A DNA stretch of 64,000 bases, taken from positions 248,001 to 312,000 of the forward strand of contig CAVXYY010000004.1 in assembly GCA_963766195.1 (NCBI GenBank). The letters are read 5' to 3'. Position numbers and translations under genes: made by a program. Origin of the DNA: JAHEFT01 sp963766195 (GTDB lineage Bacteria; Pseudomonadota; Gammaproteobacteria; Xanthomonadales; SZUA-36). Positions 45,491 to 55,702 of this stretch are shown here, piece after piece (position 1 is the stretch's first letter; each line of letters begins with the position of its first letter). The notes below the pieces were generated by a model. The model was not told the origin of the DNA, ran no database searches, and worked only from the letters and a program-made list of their open reading frames with translations.

Positions 45491-46873
45491 CTAAATTCTC
45501 CTGGCCCGGAAAGACCGGCCCTTCAATTTGCCTTCGACCAGCTTTTTCAGCGCAGGCTTTGCTGCGTCACGGCTGACCGCGACATATGCGCAATTATCGA
45601 AAATATCAATCTTGCCGACCTGTTTACCGGCGATGCCCTCAGTGCCGGTCAAAGCGCCAAGGATGTCGCCCGGCCGGACTTTCTGCTTTTTTCCGCCGTC
45701 TATCTGCAGGGTCACCATGGCCGGCTTGTAGCCCGGTTTTTCCAACAGACTGTATGGGGGCAGGGGCTCGGTTTCGATCGGCTGGCCCAGGTATTCCCCC
45801 AACCGCTCCGCCCGGAAGGATTCCTTTTCGCTGAACAAGGTGAAGGCCATGCCCTTTTTTCCTGCCCGGCCGGTACGCCCGATCCGGTGCACATGAACTT
45901 CCGGATCCCGGGCGATGTGGTAATTGATCACGGCGTCGAGGTCGTCGATATCCAGGCCGCGGGCCGCGACGTCAGTGGCCACCAGGATGGAGGCGCTCTT
46001 GTTTGCAAAGCGCACCAGCGCCTGGTCCCTGGCCCTTTGCTCCAGGTCCCCGTGCAGGGCGATTGCATTGAATCCATGGCTGCGCAGTTCATCAGCCACT
46101 TCTTCGGTTTCCACCTTTGTATTGCAGAAGACCAGTGCGGAACCGGGGCGGAATTTCAAGAGCAATAACCGCAGAGCCGCCATCCGGTGCTTGTTGAGCT
46201 CAAAGCTGTAGAAATGCTGCCGGATGCTGGCGCTGTCGTGGGTGGTGTCGACCGTAACGGTTACCGGGTTTTTCATCCCCCGTTTGGCCAGGTCGCGGAT
46301 CTGGTCCGGGTAAGTCGCGCTGAACAACAGGGTTTGGCGCCTGGCCGGAACCCGGGCCAGGATCGCGTCCAGGGACTGCTGGAAACCCATGTCCAGCATT
46401 CGGTCGGCTTCATCCAGCACCAGCAGGTTGACGTGGCTGAGATCGAGGGTTTTTTTCCGCAAATGATCCTCGATACGGCCCGGAGTTCCCACGACAATGT
46501 GCGCCCCGTGTTCGAGCGAACCGATTTGGGGACCGATCGGCATTCCGCCGCACAGGTTCAGAATCTTGATGTTGTGAACGGCGCGGCCGAGTCTTCTGAG
46601 TTCTTTCGCCACCTGGTCGGCCAGTTCCCGGGTCGGGCAAAGCACCAGCGACTGCACGCGAAAAACGCTGACGTCGAGTTTTTGCAGCAAGCCGAGGCCG
46701 AAGGCCGCGGTCTTGCCCGAGCCGGTCCTGGCCTGGGCGATGACGTCTTTGCCTTCAAGGATCGGGGGCAGGGCGCGGGCCTGGACAGGCGTCATCGTGT
46801 CATAACCCAGGGACGCCAGGTTATCCAGCAATTCCGGGACCAGCCGGGTGGAAGAAAAATCAGAAGCGTTCAA
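45491..46873 (-). CDS. dbpA: ATP-dependent RNA helicase DbpA
   Basis: This 460-aa DEAD-box helicase acts in 50S ribosome assembly at helix 92 of 23S rRNA. Motifs: ARTGSGKT (I), PTRELA (Ia), GTPGR (Ib), LDEADRMLDMGF (II), FSATYPDQ (III), VATDVAARGLDI (V) and HRIGRTGRAGKKG (VI). The C-terminal RNA-recognition domain (about 385-460, VRPGDILGALTGTEGI, KIDIFDNCAYVAV) is the DbpA signature. Length matches the family; intact. Confidence 0.95.
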   Translation of the reverse strand: MNASDFSSTRLVPELLDNLASLGYDTMTPVQARALPPILEGKDVIAQARTGSGKTAAFGLGLLQKLDVSVFRVQSLVLCPTRELADQVAKELRRLGRAVHNIKILNLCGGMPIGPQIGSLEHGAHIVVGTPGRIEDHLRKKTLDLSHVNLLVLDEADRMLDMGFQQSLDAILARVPARRQTLLFSATYPDQIRDLAKRGMKNPVTVTVDTTHDSASIRQHFYSFELNKHRMAALRLLLLKFRPGSALVFCNTKVETEEVADELRSHGFNAIALHGDLEQRARDQALVRFANKSASILVATDVAARGLDIDDLDAVINYHIARDPEVHVHRIGRTGRAGKKGMAFTLFSEKESFRAERLGEYLGQPIETEPLPPYSLLEKPGYKPAMVTLQIDGGKKQKVRPGDILGALTGTEGIAGKQVGKIDIFDNCAYVAVSRDAAKPALKKLVEGKLKGRSFRARRI

Positions 46874-46919
46874 TTAGGGCCTGCTAACACTACTTGCATC
46901 ATCACTTTAAAAATCCTGT

Positions 46920-48164
46920 TCAGTGCGCCACACCTGCTGCGGCGCCTTCGTCAATGAGGCAACCGGTATTAAAACGATCCAGTGAGAATGGCTGCAATAA
47001 TTCATGGGGCCGGTCGTTGCTTATCGTGTATGCCAGGGTATCGCCGCCGGCCGGGATGGCTTTGAAGCCGCCTGTTCCCCAGCCCGTGGACAGGTATAGA
47101 TTTTCGACCGGAGTTTTTCCCACGATCGGGCTGGAGTCGGGAGAGATATCGCAAATTCCGGCCCATTGTCGCATGATCCGGAGGCGGCTGAAACTCGGGA
47201 TAAGCTCTACCACCGCCGCGGCATTGTCGCGCAGGGCGCCAGGGCCGCCCCTTTGCGCGTACGAGTGAAACGGTTCAGCGCCGCCGCCAATAACGATTTC
47301 TCCGCGGTCTGACTGACTGATGTAGGCGTGGACGGCAAGAGAACCGACGACCGTGTTCAGGACCGGCTTCACCGGTTCCGAGACCATGGCTTGCAGGGCG
47401 ATGCTCTCGATCGGCAGCTTCAGCCCCGCCCTGGCGGCCAAAACACTGCTGTGACCGGCGACACACAGCGCAAACTGCCCCGCATGAATGGTTCCCTGGC
47501 TGGTGACGACGCCCGCGATCCTGCCATGGGCCATTTCGAATCCAAGAACTTCACAACCCTGGATGATGTCCACGCCGGCGGCCGATGCGGCTCTCGCATA
47601 TGCCCAGACCACGGCGTCGTGCCTTGAAATACCCGCGCGACGCTGGATAAAGCCGCCGACAACCGGAAAGCGGCAATCGAGATCCAGTATGGGCTCCAGC
47701 TTGCGAATATCCTCCCGGTCCAGAAGTTCGGAATCGATCCCGTTGAGGGTCATCGCGGTCGCCCAGCGACGGTTCATCTCGAGCTCCTCGACGCTATGGC
47801 TCAATTCGAGGTTGCCGCGCTGGCTGAGCATGATGTTGAAATTCAGGTCGGTGGAGAGGGATTCGTAAAGCTTCAGGGAGTGCTCATAAAATGCGGCGCT
47901 TTCCGGGTAAAAATAATTGGAACGGCAAACCTGGGTGTTACGGCCTGAATTTCCGCCTCCCAGGTGGCCTTTTTCCAGCACCGCGATGTTGCATGCTCCA
48001 TAACGGGTTGCCAGGTAATAAGCCGTGGCCAGGCCTTGCCCGCCCGCCCCGATGATGACCACGTCGTAGCTGCTTTTGGGTCGCGGAGTTCTCCAGGCCT
48101 CACGCCAGCCGCGGTGGCCGCTGAAAGCGTGTCGAAACACTGAGAATCCGGAGTAAAAATCCAT
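46920..48164 (-). CDS. Second SoxB-like FAD oxidoreductase (stand-alone)
   Basis: This intact 414-aa paralogue of the sox operon beta subunit has YDVVIIGAGGQGLATAYYLA, RNTQVCRSNYFYPESAAFYE and STGWGTGGFKAIPAGG. The start chosen is ATG at 48164 (MDFYSGFSVFRHAFSGHRGW), which aligns with the first copy; a TTG lies 6 codons upstream. No soxD, A or G lies nearby; it is divergent from a TonB receptor gene across 134 bp. It may work as a monomeric N-methyl amino acid oxidase or substitute into the heterotetramer. Confidence 0.9.
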   Translation of the reverse strand: MDFYSGFSVFRHAFSGHRGWREAWRTPRPKSSYDVVIIGAGGQGLATAYYLATRYGACNIAVLEKGHLGGGNSGRNTQVCRSNYFYPESAAFYEHSLKLYESLSTDLNFNIMLSQRGNLELSHSVEELEMNRRWATAMTLNGIDSELLDREDIRKLEPILDLDCRFPVVGGFIQRRAGISRHDAVVWAYARAASAAGVDIIQGCEVLGFEMAHGRIAGVVTSQGTIHAGQFALCVAGHSSVLAARAGLKLPIESIALQAMVSEPVKPVLNTVVGSLAVHAYISQSDRGEIVIGGGAEPFHSYAQRGGPGALRDNAAAVVELIPSFSRLRIMRQWAGICDISPDSSPIVGKTPVENLYLSTGWGTGGFKAIPAGGDTLAYTISNDRPHELLQPFSLDRFNTGCLIDEGAAAGVAH

Positions 48165-48298
48165 CAACGAAGAATAGCCCAAGATTCAATAAGTGTGGTA
48201 TAAAACCTGCGAACTGAATGAGTTCAGAAATCAGTAATTTTCAAAACGCCGGCCCGTGCAGGGCTTTCCAAAAAACCAACAGTCAACGGCGGTATCAA

Positions 48299-50569
48299 AT
48301 GAAGACAAGTCACACTGTAAGGAACCTCCAGGTGAGGTTGCTTGGTTTTTTCGTGCTCGTGTATCTGGGCGCGGGTTTCACAACACAGGCTTTGGCCCAG
48401 AACACCTCCGGTGACCCGGATTCGGGGTTGCTGGAAGAGGTGATCGTCACCGCCACCAGGCGTGCTGAGAATATACAGGACATCCCCATTTCAATTACTG
48501 CGCTTACACCTTCGGAAATCGAGCAGATTTCGGCTGGTGTTCCGGATATCCGTTTCCTGAACGGCCGGGTTGCCAACCTGACCATCGAATCATCTTATGG
48601 CCGCGTCTTCCCGCGGTTCTATATACGCGGTTACGGCAACACCGATTTCGACCTGAACGCTTCCCAGCCGGTTTCCTACGTGGTGGATGAAATCGTTCAG
48701 GAAAATGCGCTTCTGAAAGGGTTTCCGGTCTTTGACGTGCAGCGGATCGAGGTGCTTCGCGGACCCCAGGGCACCCTCTTTGGCCGCAACACACCTGCGG
48801 GTGTCGTAAAGGTGGACTCGGTCACTCCGGTGGGCGTCCCGGACGGATATTTCCGCGCATCCTACGGTTCATACAGCCAGGCCCGGGTTGAAGGAGCGAT
48901 CGGTACCGGCTTTGGAAACGGCTGGTCAACCAGGTTGTCGGTGCTGTACATGCACCAGGATGATTACGTTAACAATGGCTACACCGGTGAAGATGACGCG
49001 TACGAGGGTTTCAATGAATGGGCGGCGCGGTTTCAGCTGGCCTACGATAACGGAGGCAAGTTCCGCGCCCTGTTCAACTTGCATGGTAGAAGCGTGGATG
49101 GCAGTGCGATTCTGTTCCGCGCGAATATCATCCAACAGGGGGCCAACCGGCTGGACCCGCAAAATTACAGCCGGAAAACCGTCTGGTACGACGGTGAAAA
49201 TTACCAGGATCTTGACCAGTTCGGCGGGTTCGCCCGGTTTGAGTGGGATATCGGCAACTTGACCCTTGTTTCGATTACCGGTTATGAAAGCCTCGATGCC
49301 AACAGCCGCGGCGATGTCGACGGCGGGTATGGCGGCTGCTTTGTTGTCGATTATTGCGGTCCGGGTTTCATCCCGTTCGATGCAGAAACCGAGGATGGAA
49401 TGCCTGATCATTCACAATGGACCCAGGAAGTCCGCCTGGTTTCCAATTATGACGGCCCATTCAACTGGCTCGGGGGATTCTTCTATTTTGATGAAGATTT
49501 CACCATTGATACCATCAACTACGCCACGCTGTTTGGCGGGGAAGTAAACGGCCTGGTCGGGCAGAGGCAGGAAAACAAGTCTTATGCCTTTTACGGCTCA
49601 GCGACATACGATCTCTCGGATCGTTGGCAGCTGGGGGCGGGAATCCGTTATTCACATGATAAAAAAGACTATTCAGCTGAGCGTTTTCTTTCGCCGCTTT
49701 CGTTTCTCGGCGTACCTCCGATCGGCCCGATTTACGCAAATCCATCTGATTCGAGAGTCACGTGGGACCTGACGGCAAGCTTTGCCCAGAACGACGATGT
49801 CAACTGGTACGCAAGGGTCGCCACCGGATTCCGGGCGCCCGCCATCCAGGGACGGTTGTTGTTTGGCGATACGGTTTCCGTTGCCGATTCAGAAACCAGT
49901 ATTTCTTACGAGGGAGGGATCAAAACCAACCTGGCGGGTGGACGTGCTCATGTTGATTTCAATGTGTTCACCTACACCGTTGACGATGCGCAACTGACGG
50001 CCGTAGGCGGACAGGCGAACTTCAACCAGGTGATCAATGCGAACAAGGTCAGGGGAAGTGGCTTTGAACTGGATCTCCAGGCCCGTATCACGCCGGAATT
50101 GATGGTCTATTACAGCATGGGTTACACCGATACCAAGATCAAGGACGACAGCCTGGCCGTAGCCGGTTGTGGCGCTCCCTGCAGCGTGACCAATCCTCCG
50201 GGGCCGGTTGAAGGTTCGTTTCTCATTGACGGTAATCCGTTACCCCAGGCTCCTAAAATCACCTCCAGCCTGATCTTCGAGTGGCTGAAGACGCTGGATT
50301 CCGGGCAGTTCTATGTCAAGGGTGACTGGATGTACCGCAGCAAGATCAATTTCGTTTTGTACGAAGCCGTGGAATATCGTGGCCAGTCACTGTCTGAGAT
50401 CGGACTGCGCATTGGCTACCGTTTCGGCGCAGGCCACCATGACCTCTCTGTTTTTGGTCGAAACATTGCGGACCGGACGGAAAATATCTACACGATCGAT
50501 TTCAATAACCTCACTGGAATCGTCAATGATCCGAGAACCTGGGGCATCGAGTATGCCTGGCGATATTGA
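48299..50569 (+). CDS. TonB-dependent outer membrane receptor
   Basis: This 756-aa receptor has a signal peptide ending ...TTQALAQ near residue 36. The TonB box region is LLEEVIVTATRRAENIQDIP. Plug domain: GRVFPRFYIRGYGNTDF, VQRIEVLRGPQGTLFGRNTP. The barrel extends to the C-terminal aromatic end TWGIEYAWRY. The overall pattern is that of TonB receptors from oligotrophic gammaproteobacteria and sphingomonads with unknown ligands, rather than a siderophore receptor with an obvious iron partner. Divergent from the second SoxB-like gene. Confidence 0.93.
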   Translation: MKTSHTVRNLQVRLLGFFVLVYLGAGFTTQALAQNTSGDPDSGLLEEVIVTATRRAENIQDIPISITALTPSEIEQISAGVPDIRFLNGRVANLTIESSYGRVFPRFYIRGYGNTDFDLNASQPVSYVVDEIVQENALLKGFPVFDVQRIEVLRGPQGTLFGRNTPAGVVKVDSVTPVGVPDGYFRASYGSYSQARVEGAIGTGFGNGWSTRLSVLYMHQDDYVNNGYTGEDDAYEGFNEWAARFQLAYDNGGKFRALFNLHGRSVDGSAILFRANIIQQGANRLDPQNYSRKTVWYDGENYQDLDQFGGFARFEWDIGNLTLVSITGYESLDANSRGDVDGGYGGCFVVDYCGPGFIPFDAETEDGMPDHSQWTQEVRLVSNYDGPFNWLGGFFYFDEDFTIDTINYATLFGGEVNGLVGQRQENKSYAFYGSATYDLSDRWQLGAGIRYSHDKKDYSAERFLSPLSFLGVPPIGPIYANPSDSRVTWDLTASFAQNDDVNWYARVATGFRAPAIQGRLLFGDTVSVADSETSISYEGGIKTNLAGGRAHVDFNVFTYTVDDAQLTAVGGQANFNQVINANKVRGSGFELDLQARITPELMVYYSMGYTDTKIKDDSLAVAGCGAPCSVTNPPGPVEGSFLIDGNPLPQAPKITSSLIFEWLKTLDSGQFYVKGDWMYRSKINFVLYEAVEYRGQSLSEIGLRIGYRFGAGHHDLSVFGRNIADRTENIYTIDFNNLTGIVNDPRTWGIEYAWRY

Positions 50570-50592
50570 TTCCTGATGCAAGCTGAATTCGG

Positions 50593-50615
50593 GGGCCGGC
50601 TGTGTCGGCCCTTTT
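50593..50615 (+). terminator. Probable Rho-independent terminator
   Basis: The stem GGGCCG/CGGCCC (50593-50598 and 50606-50611) with a 7-nt loop is followed by TTTT. It ends the TonB receptor transcript just before the efflux adaptor gene. Confidence 0.65.
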
Positions 50616-50638
50616 GCTTTACGAGTATCATTACCGGC

Positions 50639-51661
50639 ATGTTCAAACAAACCATTCGCGCCGTCTTTATCGCCTCGCTGCTACTGGCCGGCCCGGTCCT
50701 GGCGCAGCCTCAGTCCGGCGAGCCCCGTGTTTTCGTCAGCAAGGCTGTCATGTTGCCGTTTCCTTTGTCAGCGGAGGCGCTGGGTAACACCAGGGCCAAC
50801 GAGGCGGTGGATATCCGCCCGGAGATCACCGCTGCCATCACTTCGATCGAATTCGAAGAGGGGCAGCAAGTGGAAAAAGGGGACGTATTACTCAGGCTTG
50901 AAAATTCCGAACCCCTGGCGGACCTTGCGGCGAAAAAAGCTGCACTTGTCGATTCCGAAAGCCAGTACCGCCGGTCCGCCGAACTGTTCAGGACCAAGGT
51001 CGTCTCGGCTTCCCAGCTTGAGCAGCTGGAGGCACGCCGGGATGCAGATCTCGCCGCGGTCAATGCAGCGGAGTCGAGGCTGGCACACACCGTGATCCGT
51101 GCGCCGTTTGCTGGCCAGATCGGTCTGCGCCGCGTCAGCCTGGGTAGTATTGTCGGGCCTTCGACGGTCATCACCACGCTGGATGACACCTCGCAGATCA
51201 AACTGGATTTCAATGTTCCCGAGATCTTCATGTCCCGGCTGGAAGTTGGACTGACGGTGACAGCGCGCAGCGCCGCCTGGCCTGATGTCCTGTTCAGCGG
51301 CGAGGTGATTTCCATAGATACCCGGGTTGATCCGGTCAGCCGCACCATTACCGTCAGGGCTTTACTACCCAATGAACAGGGCAGGCTTCGCCCCGGTATG
51401 TTCCTGACCGTTTCGCTGCTCAAGGAAGACGTCGTTGCACTGGTCATTCCGGAGGAATCACTGGTTCCCGAACGCAGCAAGCAGTTTGTTTTTGTTGTGG
51501 GTGAAGGAAATATCGTGGAGCGCCGCGAAGTTTTCACGGGCAGGCGGCGGCCTGGTCAGGTTGAGATACTGAAAGGCCTGGCTCCAGGCGAGGTGGTGAT
51601 CACCGAGGGCACACAGCAGGCCCGTCCCGGTATGCCTGTGACTATCGTCGAACAGCCATGA
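50639..51661 (+). CDS. RND efflux periplasmic adaptor (membrane fusion) protein
   Basis: This 340-aa adaptor links an inner-membrane RND pump to an outer-membrane channel. The signal peptide ends ...GPVLAQ. The barrel-sandwich halves are ALGNTRANEAVDIRPEITA...GQQVEKGDVLLRL and IRAPFAGQIGLRRVSLGSIV, separated by a coiled-coil hairpin (about 85-125). A beta-barrel and membrane-proximal domain follow. The start is the ATG before the signal peptide. It overlaps the permease gene by 4 nt. No outer-membrane factor gene is adjacent. Confidence 0.92.
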   Translation: MFKQTIRAVFIASLLLAGPVLAQPQSGEPRVFVSKAVMLPFPLSAEALGNTRANEAVDIRPEITAAITSIEFEEGQQVEKGDVLLRLENSEPLADLAAKKAALVDSESQYRRSAELFRTKVVSASQLEQLEARRDADLAAVNAAESRLAHTVIRAPFAGQIGLRRVSLGSIVGPSTVITTLDDTSQIKLDFNVPEIFMSRLEVGLTVTARSAAWPDVLFSGEVISIDTRVDPVSRTITVRALLPNEQGRLRPGMFLTVSLLKEDVVALVIPEESLVPERSKQFVFVVGEGNIVERREVFTGRRRPGQVEILKGLAPGEVVITEGTQQARPGMPVTIVEQP

Positions 51662-54600
51662 TCATTTCCGACCAGTCCGTCCGCAGACCGGTATTTGCCA
51701 CCGTAATTTCGGCGCTGTTGATTATTCTCGGTCTTGCCTCGCTGGCGCGTCTTCCGGTCCGTCAGTACCCGGACATCGATTTGCCGGTCGTATCAATCGA
51801 GACGACCTACCGGGGTGCGTCTGCGGAGGTGGTTGAAACCAAAGTCACCCAGGTCGTCGAAGACGTGATTTCGGGGATAGAAGGTATCGAAAAACTGACT
51901 TCCCAGAGCAGAGATGAGCGCTCTGATATCCGTGTCGAGTTCAGCCTGACACGGGACATCGACTCCGCCGCAAACGACATTCGTGACCGTGTCTCACGCG
52001 TCGTTGACCAGTTGCCGATTGAAGCGGACCCGCCCGAAATCGCCAAGGTTGACGCTTCGCGCCAGGCGGTCATGTACCTGAACCTTACTTCCGACCGGTA
52101 CTCGGGCCTGGAATTGACCGACTACGCCGATCGTTTCCTGATCGACCGGTTTTCGACGGTTCCCGGCGTGGCGCGCGTACAGATTTCCGGCGCCCGGCGT
52201 TACGCCATGCGCATCTGGTTGTCACGGGAAGCGCTGGCCGCTCGCGGCCTGACCGTCGCGGACGTCGAAAATGCCCTGCGTTCCGAAAACGTTGAGTTGC
52301 CGGCCGGCCGGCTCGAGTCGGTGTCACGGGAGTTTACCCTGCGGACGGCCACAGGTTTCGTGGCGGAGGATGATTTCAGGAAACTGGTGGTTGGACGCGG
52401 CCCGGACGGACAATCAGTAAGGCTCGGGGAAGTCGCAGAGGTTCGGATTGGCGCAGAAAATGAGCGCAGTATTGCCCGCGCCAATGGTATCGATGCCGTA
52501 TCGCTCGCCGTCGAACAGTTATCCAAGGCAAACAGCGTGGCAGTCTCGCGTGAAATCCAGAAGGAAATAGCCAGCCTGAATTCGGAATTGCCCGAGGGTA
52601 TGGTCCTGGAAATCAACTACGACCGGGCGGAATTCATCGAAGCGTCCATGCGTGAAGTCTACCGTGCGCTTTTCATCGCCATTGGCCTGGTGCTGGTCGT
52701 GATCTACCTGTTCCTGGGTTCGTTCCGGGTCACCCTGATACCCGCCGTAGTCGTTCCGGTGTCGGTTATTGCTACTTTCACCGTGATGGCAGCGCTCGGG
52801 TACACCATCAATATTCTGACTTTGCTGGGGCTGGTGCTGGCCATCGGCCTGGTCGTGGACGATGCGATCGTCGTGCTTGAAAACATCTACCGGCGCATCG
52901 AGGATGGTCAGAGACCGTTGCTGGCGGCCCTCGAAGGGTCACACGAGATCGGCTTCGCGGTCATTGCAACCACGCTGGTGCTGGTCGCCGTTTTCGTCCC
53001 GCTTTCATTCATCCAGGGAGACATCGGCAGGTTGTTCCGCGAATTCGGGATTACTTTGGCAGCCGCCGTTTTGTTTTCAAGCCTGGTTGCATTGACCCTG
53101 ACGCCGATGCTGTGTTCGAAAATGCTGCATCGGAAAAGTCTTGGCTCGGGCCTGACCCGCATGGTGGACGATACGTTCAGGCGTTTTGCCGCCGCTTACC
53201 GTAAACTGCTCGAAAAGATTGTCGATGCGCCCTGGGTTGCCGCTGCCGCGTCAGTGCTTCTGAGCATATTGGCCGGGTGGCTGATGTTTACCCTGCCCAC
53301 GGAGTACGCGCCGACAGAAGATCGCGGTGCGTTCTCCATCATGCTGCGTGCGCCCGAGGGAGCGAGCCTGGAATACATGGACCGCTATGCCCGGGAAATG
53401 GAAACGATCCTGCTGGAAGAGATCGGCGACTCCGTATCCGTTCGCCGGTTTCTGACCCGTCTTCCCGGGAGCTGGGGCGGCTCGGAAGTGAATTCGGCCC
53501 GCTCGATCGTGTTGCTGGAAAACTGGGATGTCCGTGACGAAAGCGACAAGGACATTGGCAACCGGTTGAGGGCCCGCCTTGACGCGCTGGTGGGGGTTCG
53601 TTCGTTCATTTTTCACCCTGCCAGCCTGGGACTTGCAGGCGGAAAGCCGGCCGGTTGAGATGGTGCTGGGCGGGCCGGACTACGAACAGCTGCGCGAGTG
53701 GCGCGACTCCCTGTTAATGGCGATTCAGGATATGCCTGAGTTGGTTAATGCGGACAGTAACTACCAGGAAAGAAAACCGCAGATGAATATTTCGGTTGAC
53801 CGGGACCGGTCGGCGGCACTGGGTGTATCGCTGGCCTCGGTCGGGCGGACGCTCGAAACCATGTTGGGCTCACGGAACGTAACGACTTATATCGACCGCG
53901 GGCGCGAGTATAATGTCATCCTGATGGGCAAGGAGGATGATCGTTCGAGTCCGGACGACCTGACAAACCTTTATGTGCGTTCGGCACTCACCGGCGACCT
54001 GATTCCGTTGAGTAACCTGGTCAAATATTACCGAATCGGCCGGGCCGGCGGAATTGAACCGGCACGACCGCATGCGATCGATTACGATCCAGGCCGGGCT
54101 TGCGGAAGGCGTCAGCCTGGGTGCAGGTATTGCGGCCCTTACCCGGGTTGCAAGGGATACGCTGCCAATGTCTGCACGGATCAGCTGGGACGGTCAAAGC
54201 AAGGAGTTCAAGGATTCCGGCAGTTCCCTCTACTTGACGTTTGCGATGGCTTTGCTGGTAGTATTCCTGGTATTGGCCGCGCAATTCGAGAGCTTTATCA
54301 ACCCCTTGATCATCCTGGTGACGGTTCCGCTGGCGATGACCGGCGCGCTGATCGGACTCCACTTATACGGTTCGTCGGTCAACGTATTCAGCCAGATCGG
54401 CGCAATCCTGCTGATTGGCCTGTCGGCGAAAAACGGAGTTTTGATCGTTGAGTTCGCGAACCAGTTGCGCGATCGCGGAGAAAACATCAGGGATGCGGTT
54501 CTTGACGCGGCAGCCATTCGATTCCGGCCGATCCTGATGACCAGCGCAGCAACGACTTTCGGCGCCTTGCCGCTGTTGATCGGCAGCGGCGCAGGCTGGG

Positions 54601-54797
54601 AATCCAGGCAGCCTATCGGCATTGTTATCGTGTTCGGCGTCTCCATTTCAGCTTTGCTGACTCTGTTTATTGTTCCGGCACTCTATGCCCTGTTCGCACG
54701 TAAGACCTCTTCGCCACAACGCGTCTCACGCTTGATTGAACAGATGCAGCACGCAGCGTTATCCGACCGGCCTGCTGCTGGAGATTCCAAAGTCTGA
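51658..54797 (+). CDS. RND efflux pump permease (AcrB/MexB-type HAE1); two frame breaks
   Basis: This is the inner-membrane proton-driven pump of a tripartite efflux system. Seen: N-terminal SVRRPVFATVISALLIILGL, the proton-relay Asp pair in GLVVDDAIVVLENIYRR (TM4), the Lys in LLIGLSAKNGVLIVEFANQL (TM10), and GALPLLIGSGAGWESRQPIG. Breaks occur at 53632-53635 (GGACTTGCAGG) and near 54047. Each is cured by deleting one base, giving about 1045 aa, the standard length. Substrates are not predictable. An adaptor lies immediately upstream with coupled translation. Confidence 0.92.
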
Positions 54798-54812
54798 TAG
54801 ATTGGAGGAGAT

Positions 54813-55676
54813 TTGCCTTACCACAGAATCAACAGGTACACATCCATCGGGCGCCCATTGAACCTGGCGCAGCCTGCACACAAGGCGGTCCTCATTTTAA
54901 TCCTGGGCGCCGCCTTGCTGGGTGCGGTTTCCGCATGGAGGGACGGGCTGGCCGCTGTGCCGGTGCTTCGGCAGGCGTTCTCTTTTCTGCTGATCGCATA
55001 CGGCTCGTGGGCGCTCGCCAGGGAACTGGACCCCGATGACCCGGTGGCTGCTTTTCTGAGCCTGGCTGCCGGGATCATCGCGGCGCTGACCGTCGATTCA
55101 CCGGGCATATTGATCGTTTTTACGACGCTGGGCCTGGTGCGGATGGTTAACCGGAGCAGCGGCCTGGTGGCCCGGAAGTCAGACTCTTTCCTGCTCATGC
55201 TGCTCGCAATCGTTGTGATGTACGCATCGGACAGTCCGTTCTACGGCCTTGTTGCGGCGATGGCATTCATCGTGGATGGCAGCTTCAGAGAACCCTTGCG
55301 ACACCAATGGGTTTTCGGCCTGGTCTGTATCGGCGGCACGATCGTTTACATGGTTGATCATGACACCGGCTTCGGCGGGCTCGATGCTCCAGGCTCATTG
55401 TTTTCCTGGCTTGTCCTGTTGTTTTTACTGATTTTCGCATTGAATACCATCCTCCTCCAATCCGTGCATTCAAAGGGCGACGCCAGGCAGAAAACACTTG
55501 CGCTGGGGAGGGTGAAGGCCGGAATGCTGGTTGGATTATTTGCCGCTGTCCAGGGCATCTACCGGCCGGATCAGGTCGTGGTCATCGTTGCTGTTATCGC
55601 CGGGATCTGTTTCGGAATGGCCTTCAGAAAGGGATTCAAAGCACCGGTTTCCGGCTCACGATCAGAGGTTCCTTGA
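54813..55676 (+). CDS. Polytopic membrane protein of unknown function
   Basis: I do not recognise this 287-aa protein. It begins with TTG behind GGAGGAG and shows about eight hydrophobic segments, with short charged loops (RMVNRSSGLVARKSD, QSVHSKGDARQK). No catalytic motif is visible. It sits 16 bp after the RND permease on the same strand and 27 bp before the methyltransferase, so it may be part of that transcript. Codon use and GC look like its neighbours. Confidence 0.75.
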   Translation: MPYHRINRYTSIGRPLNLAQPAHKAVLILILGAALLGAVSAWRDGLAAVPVLRQAFSFLLIAYGSWALARELDPDDPVAAFLSLAAGIIAALTVDSPGILIVFTTLGLVRMVNRSSGLVARKSDSFLLMLLAIVVMYASDSPFYGLVAAMAFIVDGSFREPLRHQWVFGLVCIGGTIVYMVDHDTGFGGLDAPGSLFSWLVLLFLLIFALNTILLQSVHSKGDARQKTLALGRVKAGMLVGLFAAVQGIYRPDQVVVIVAVIAGICFGMAFRKGFKAPVSGSRSEVP

Positions 55677-55702
55677 TTTAGTCATACAATGGGAGAAAGT
55701 TT

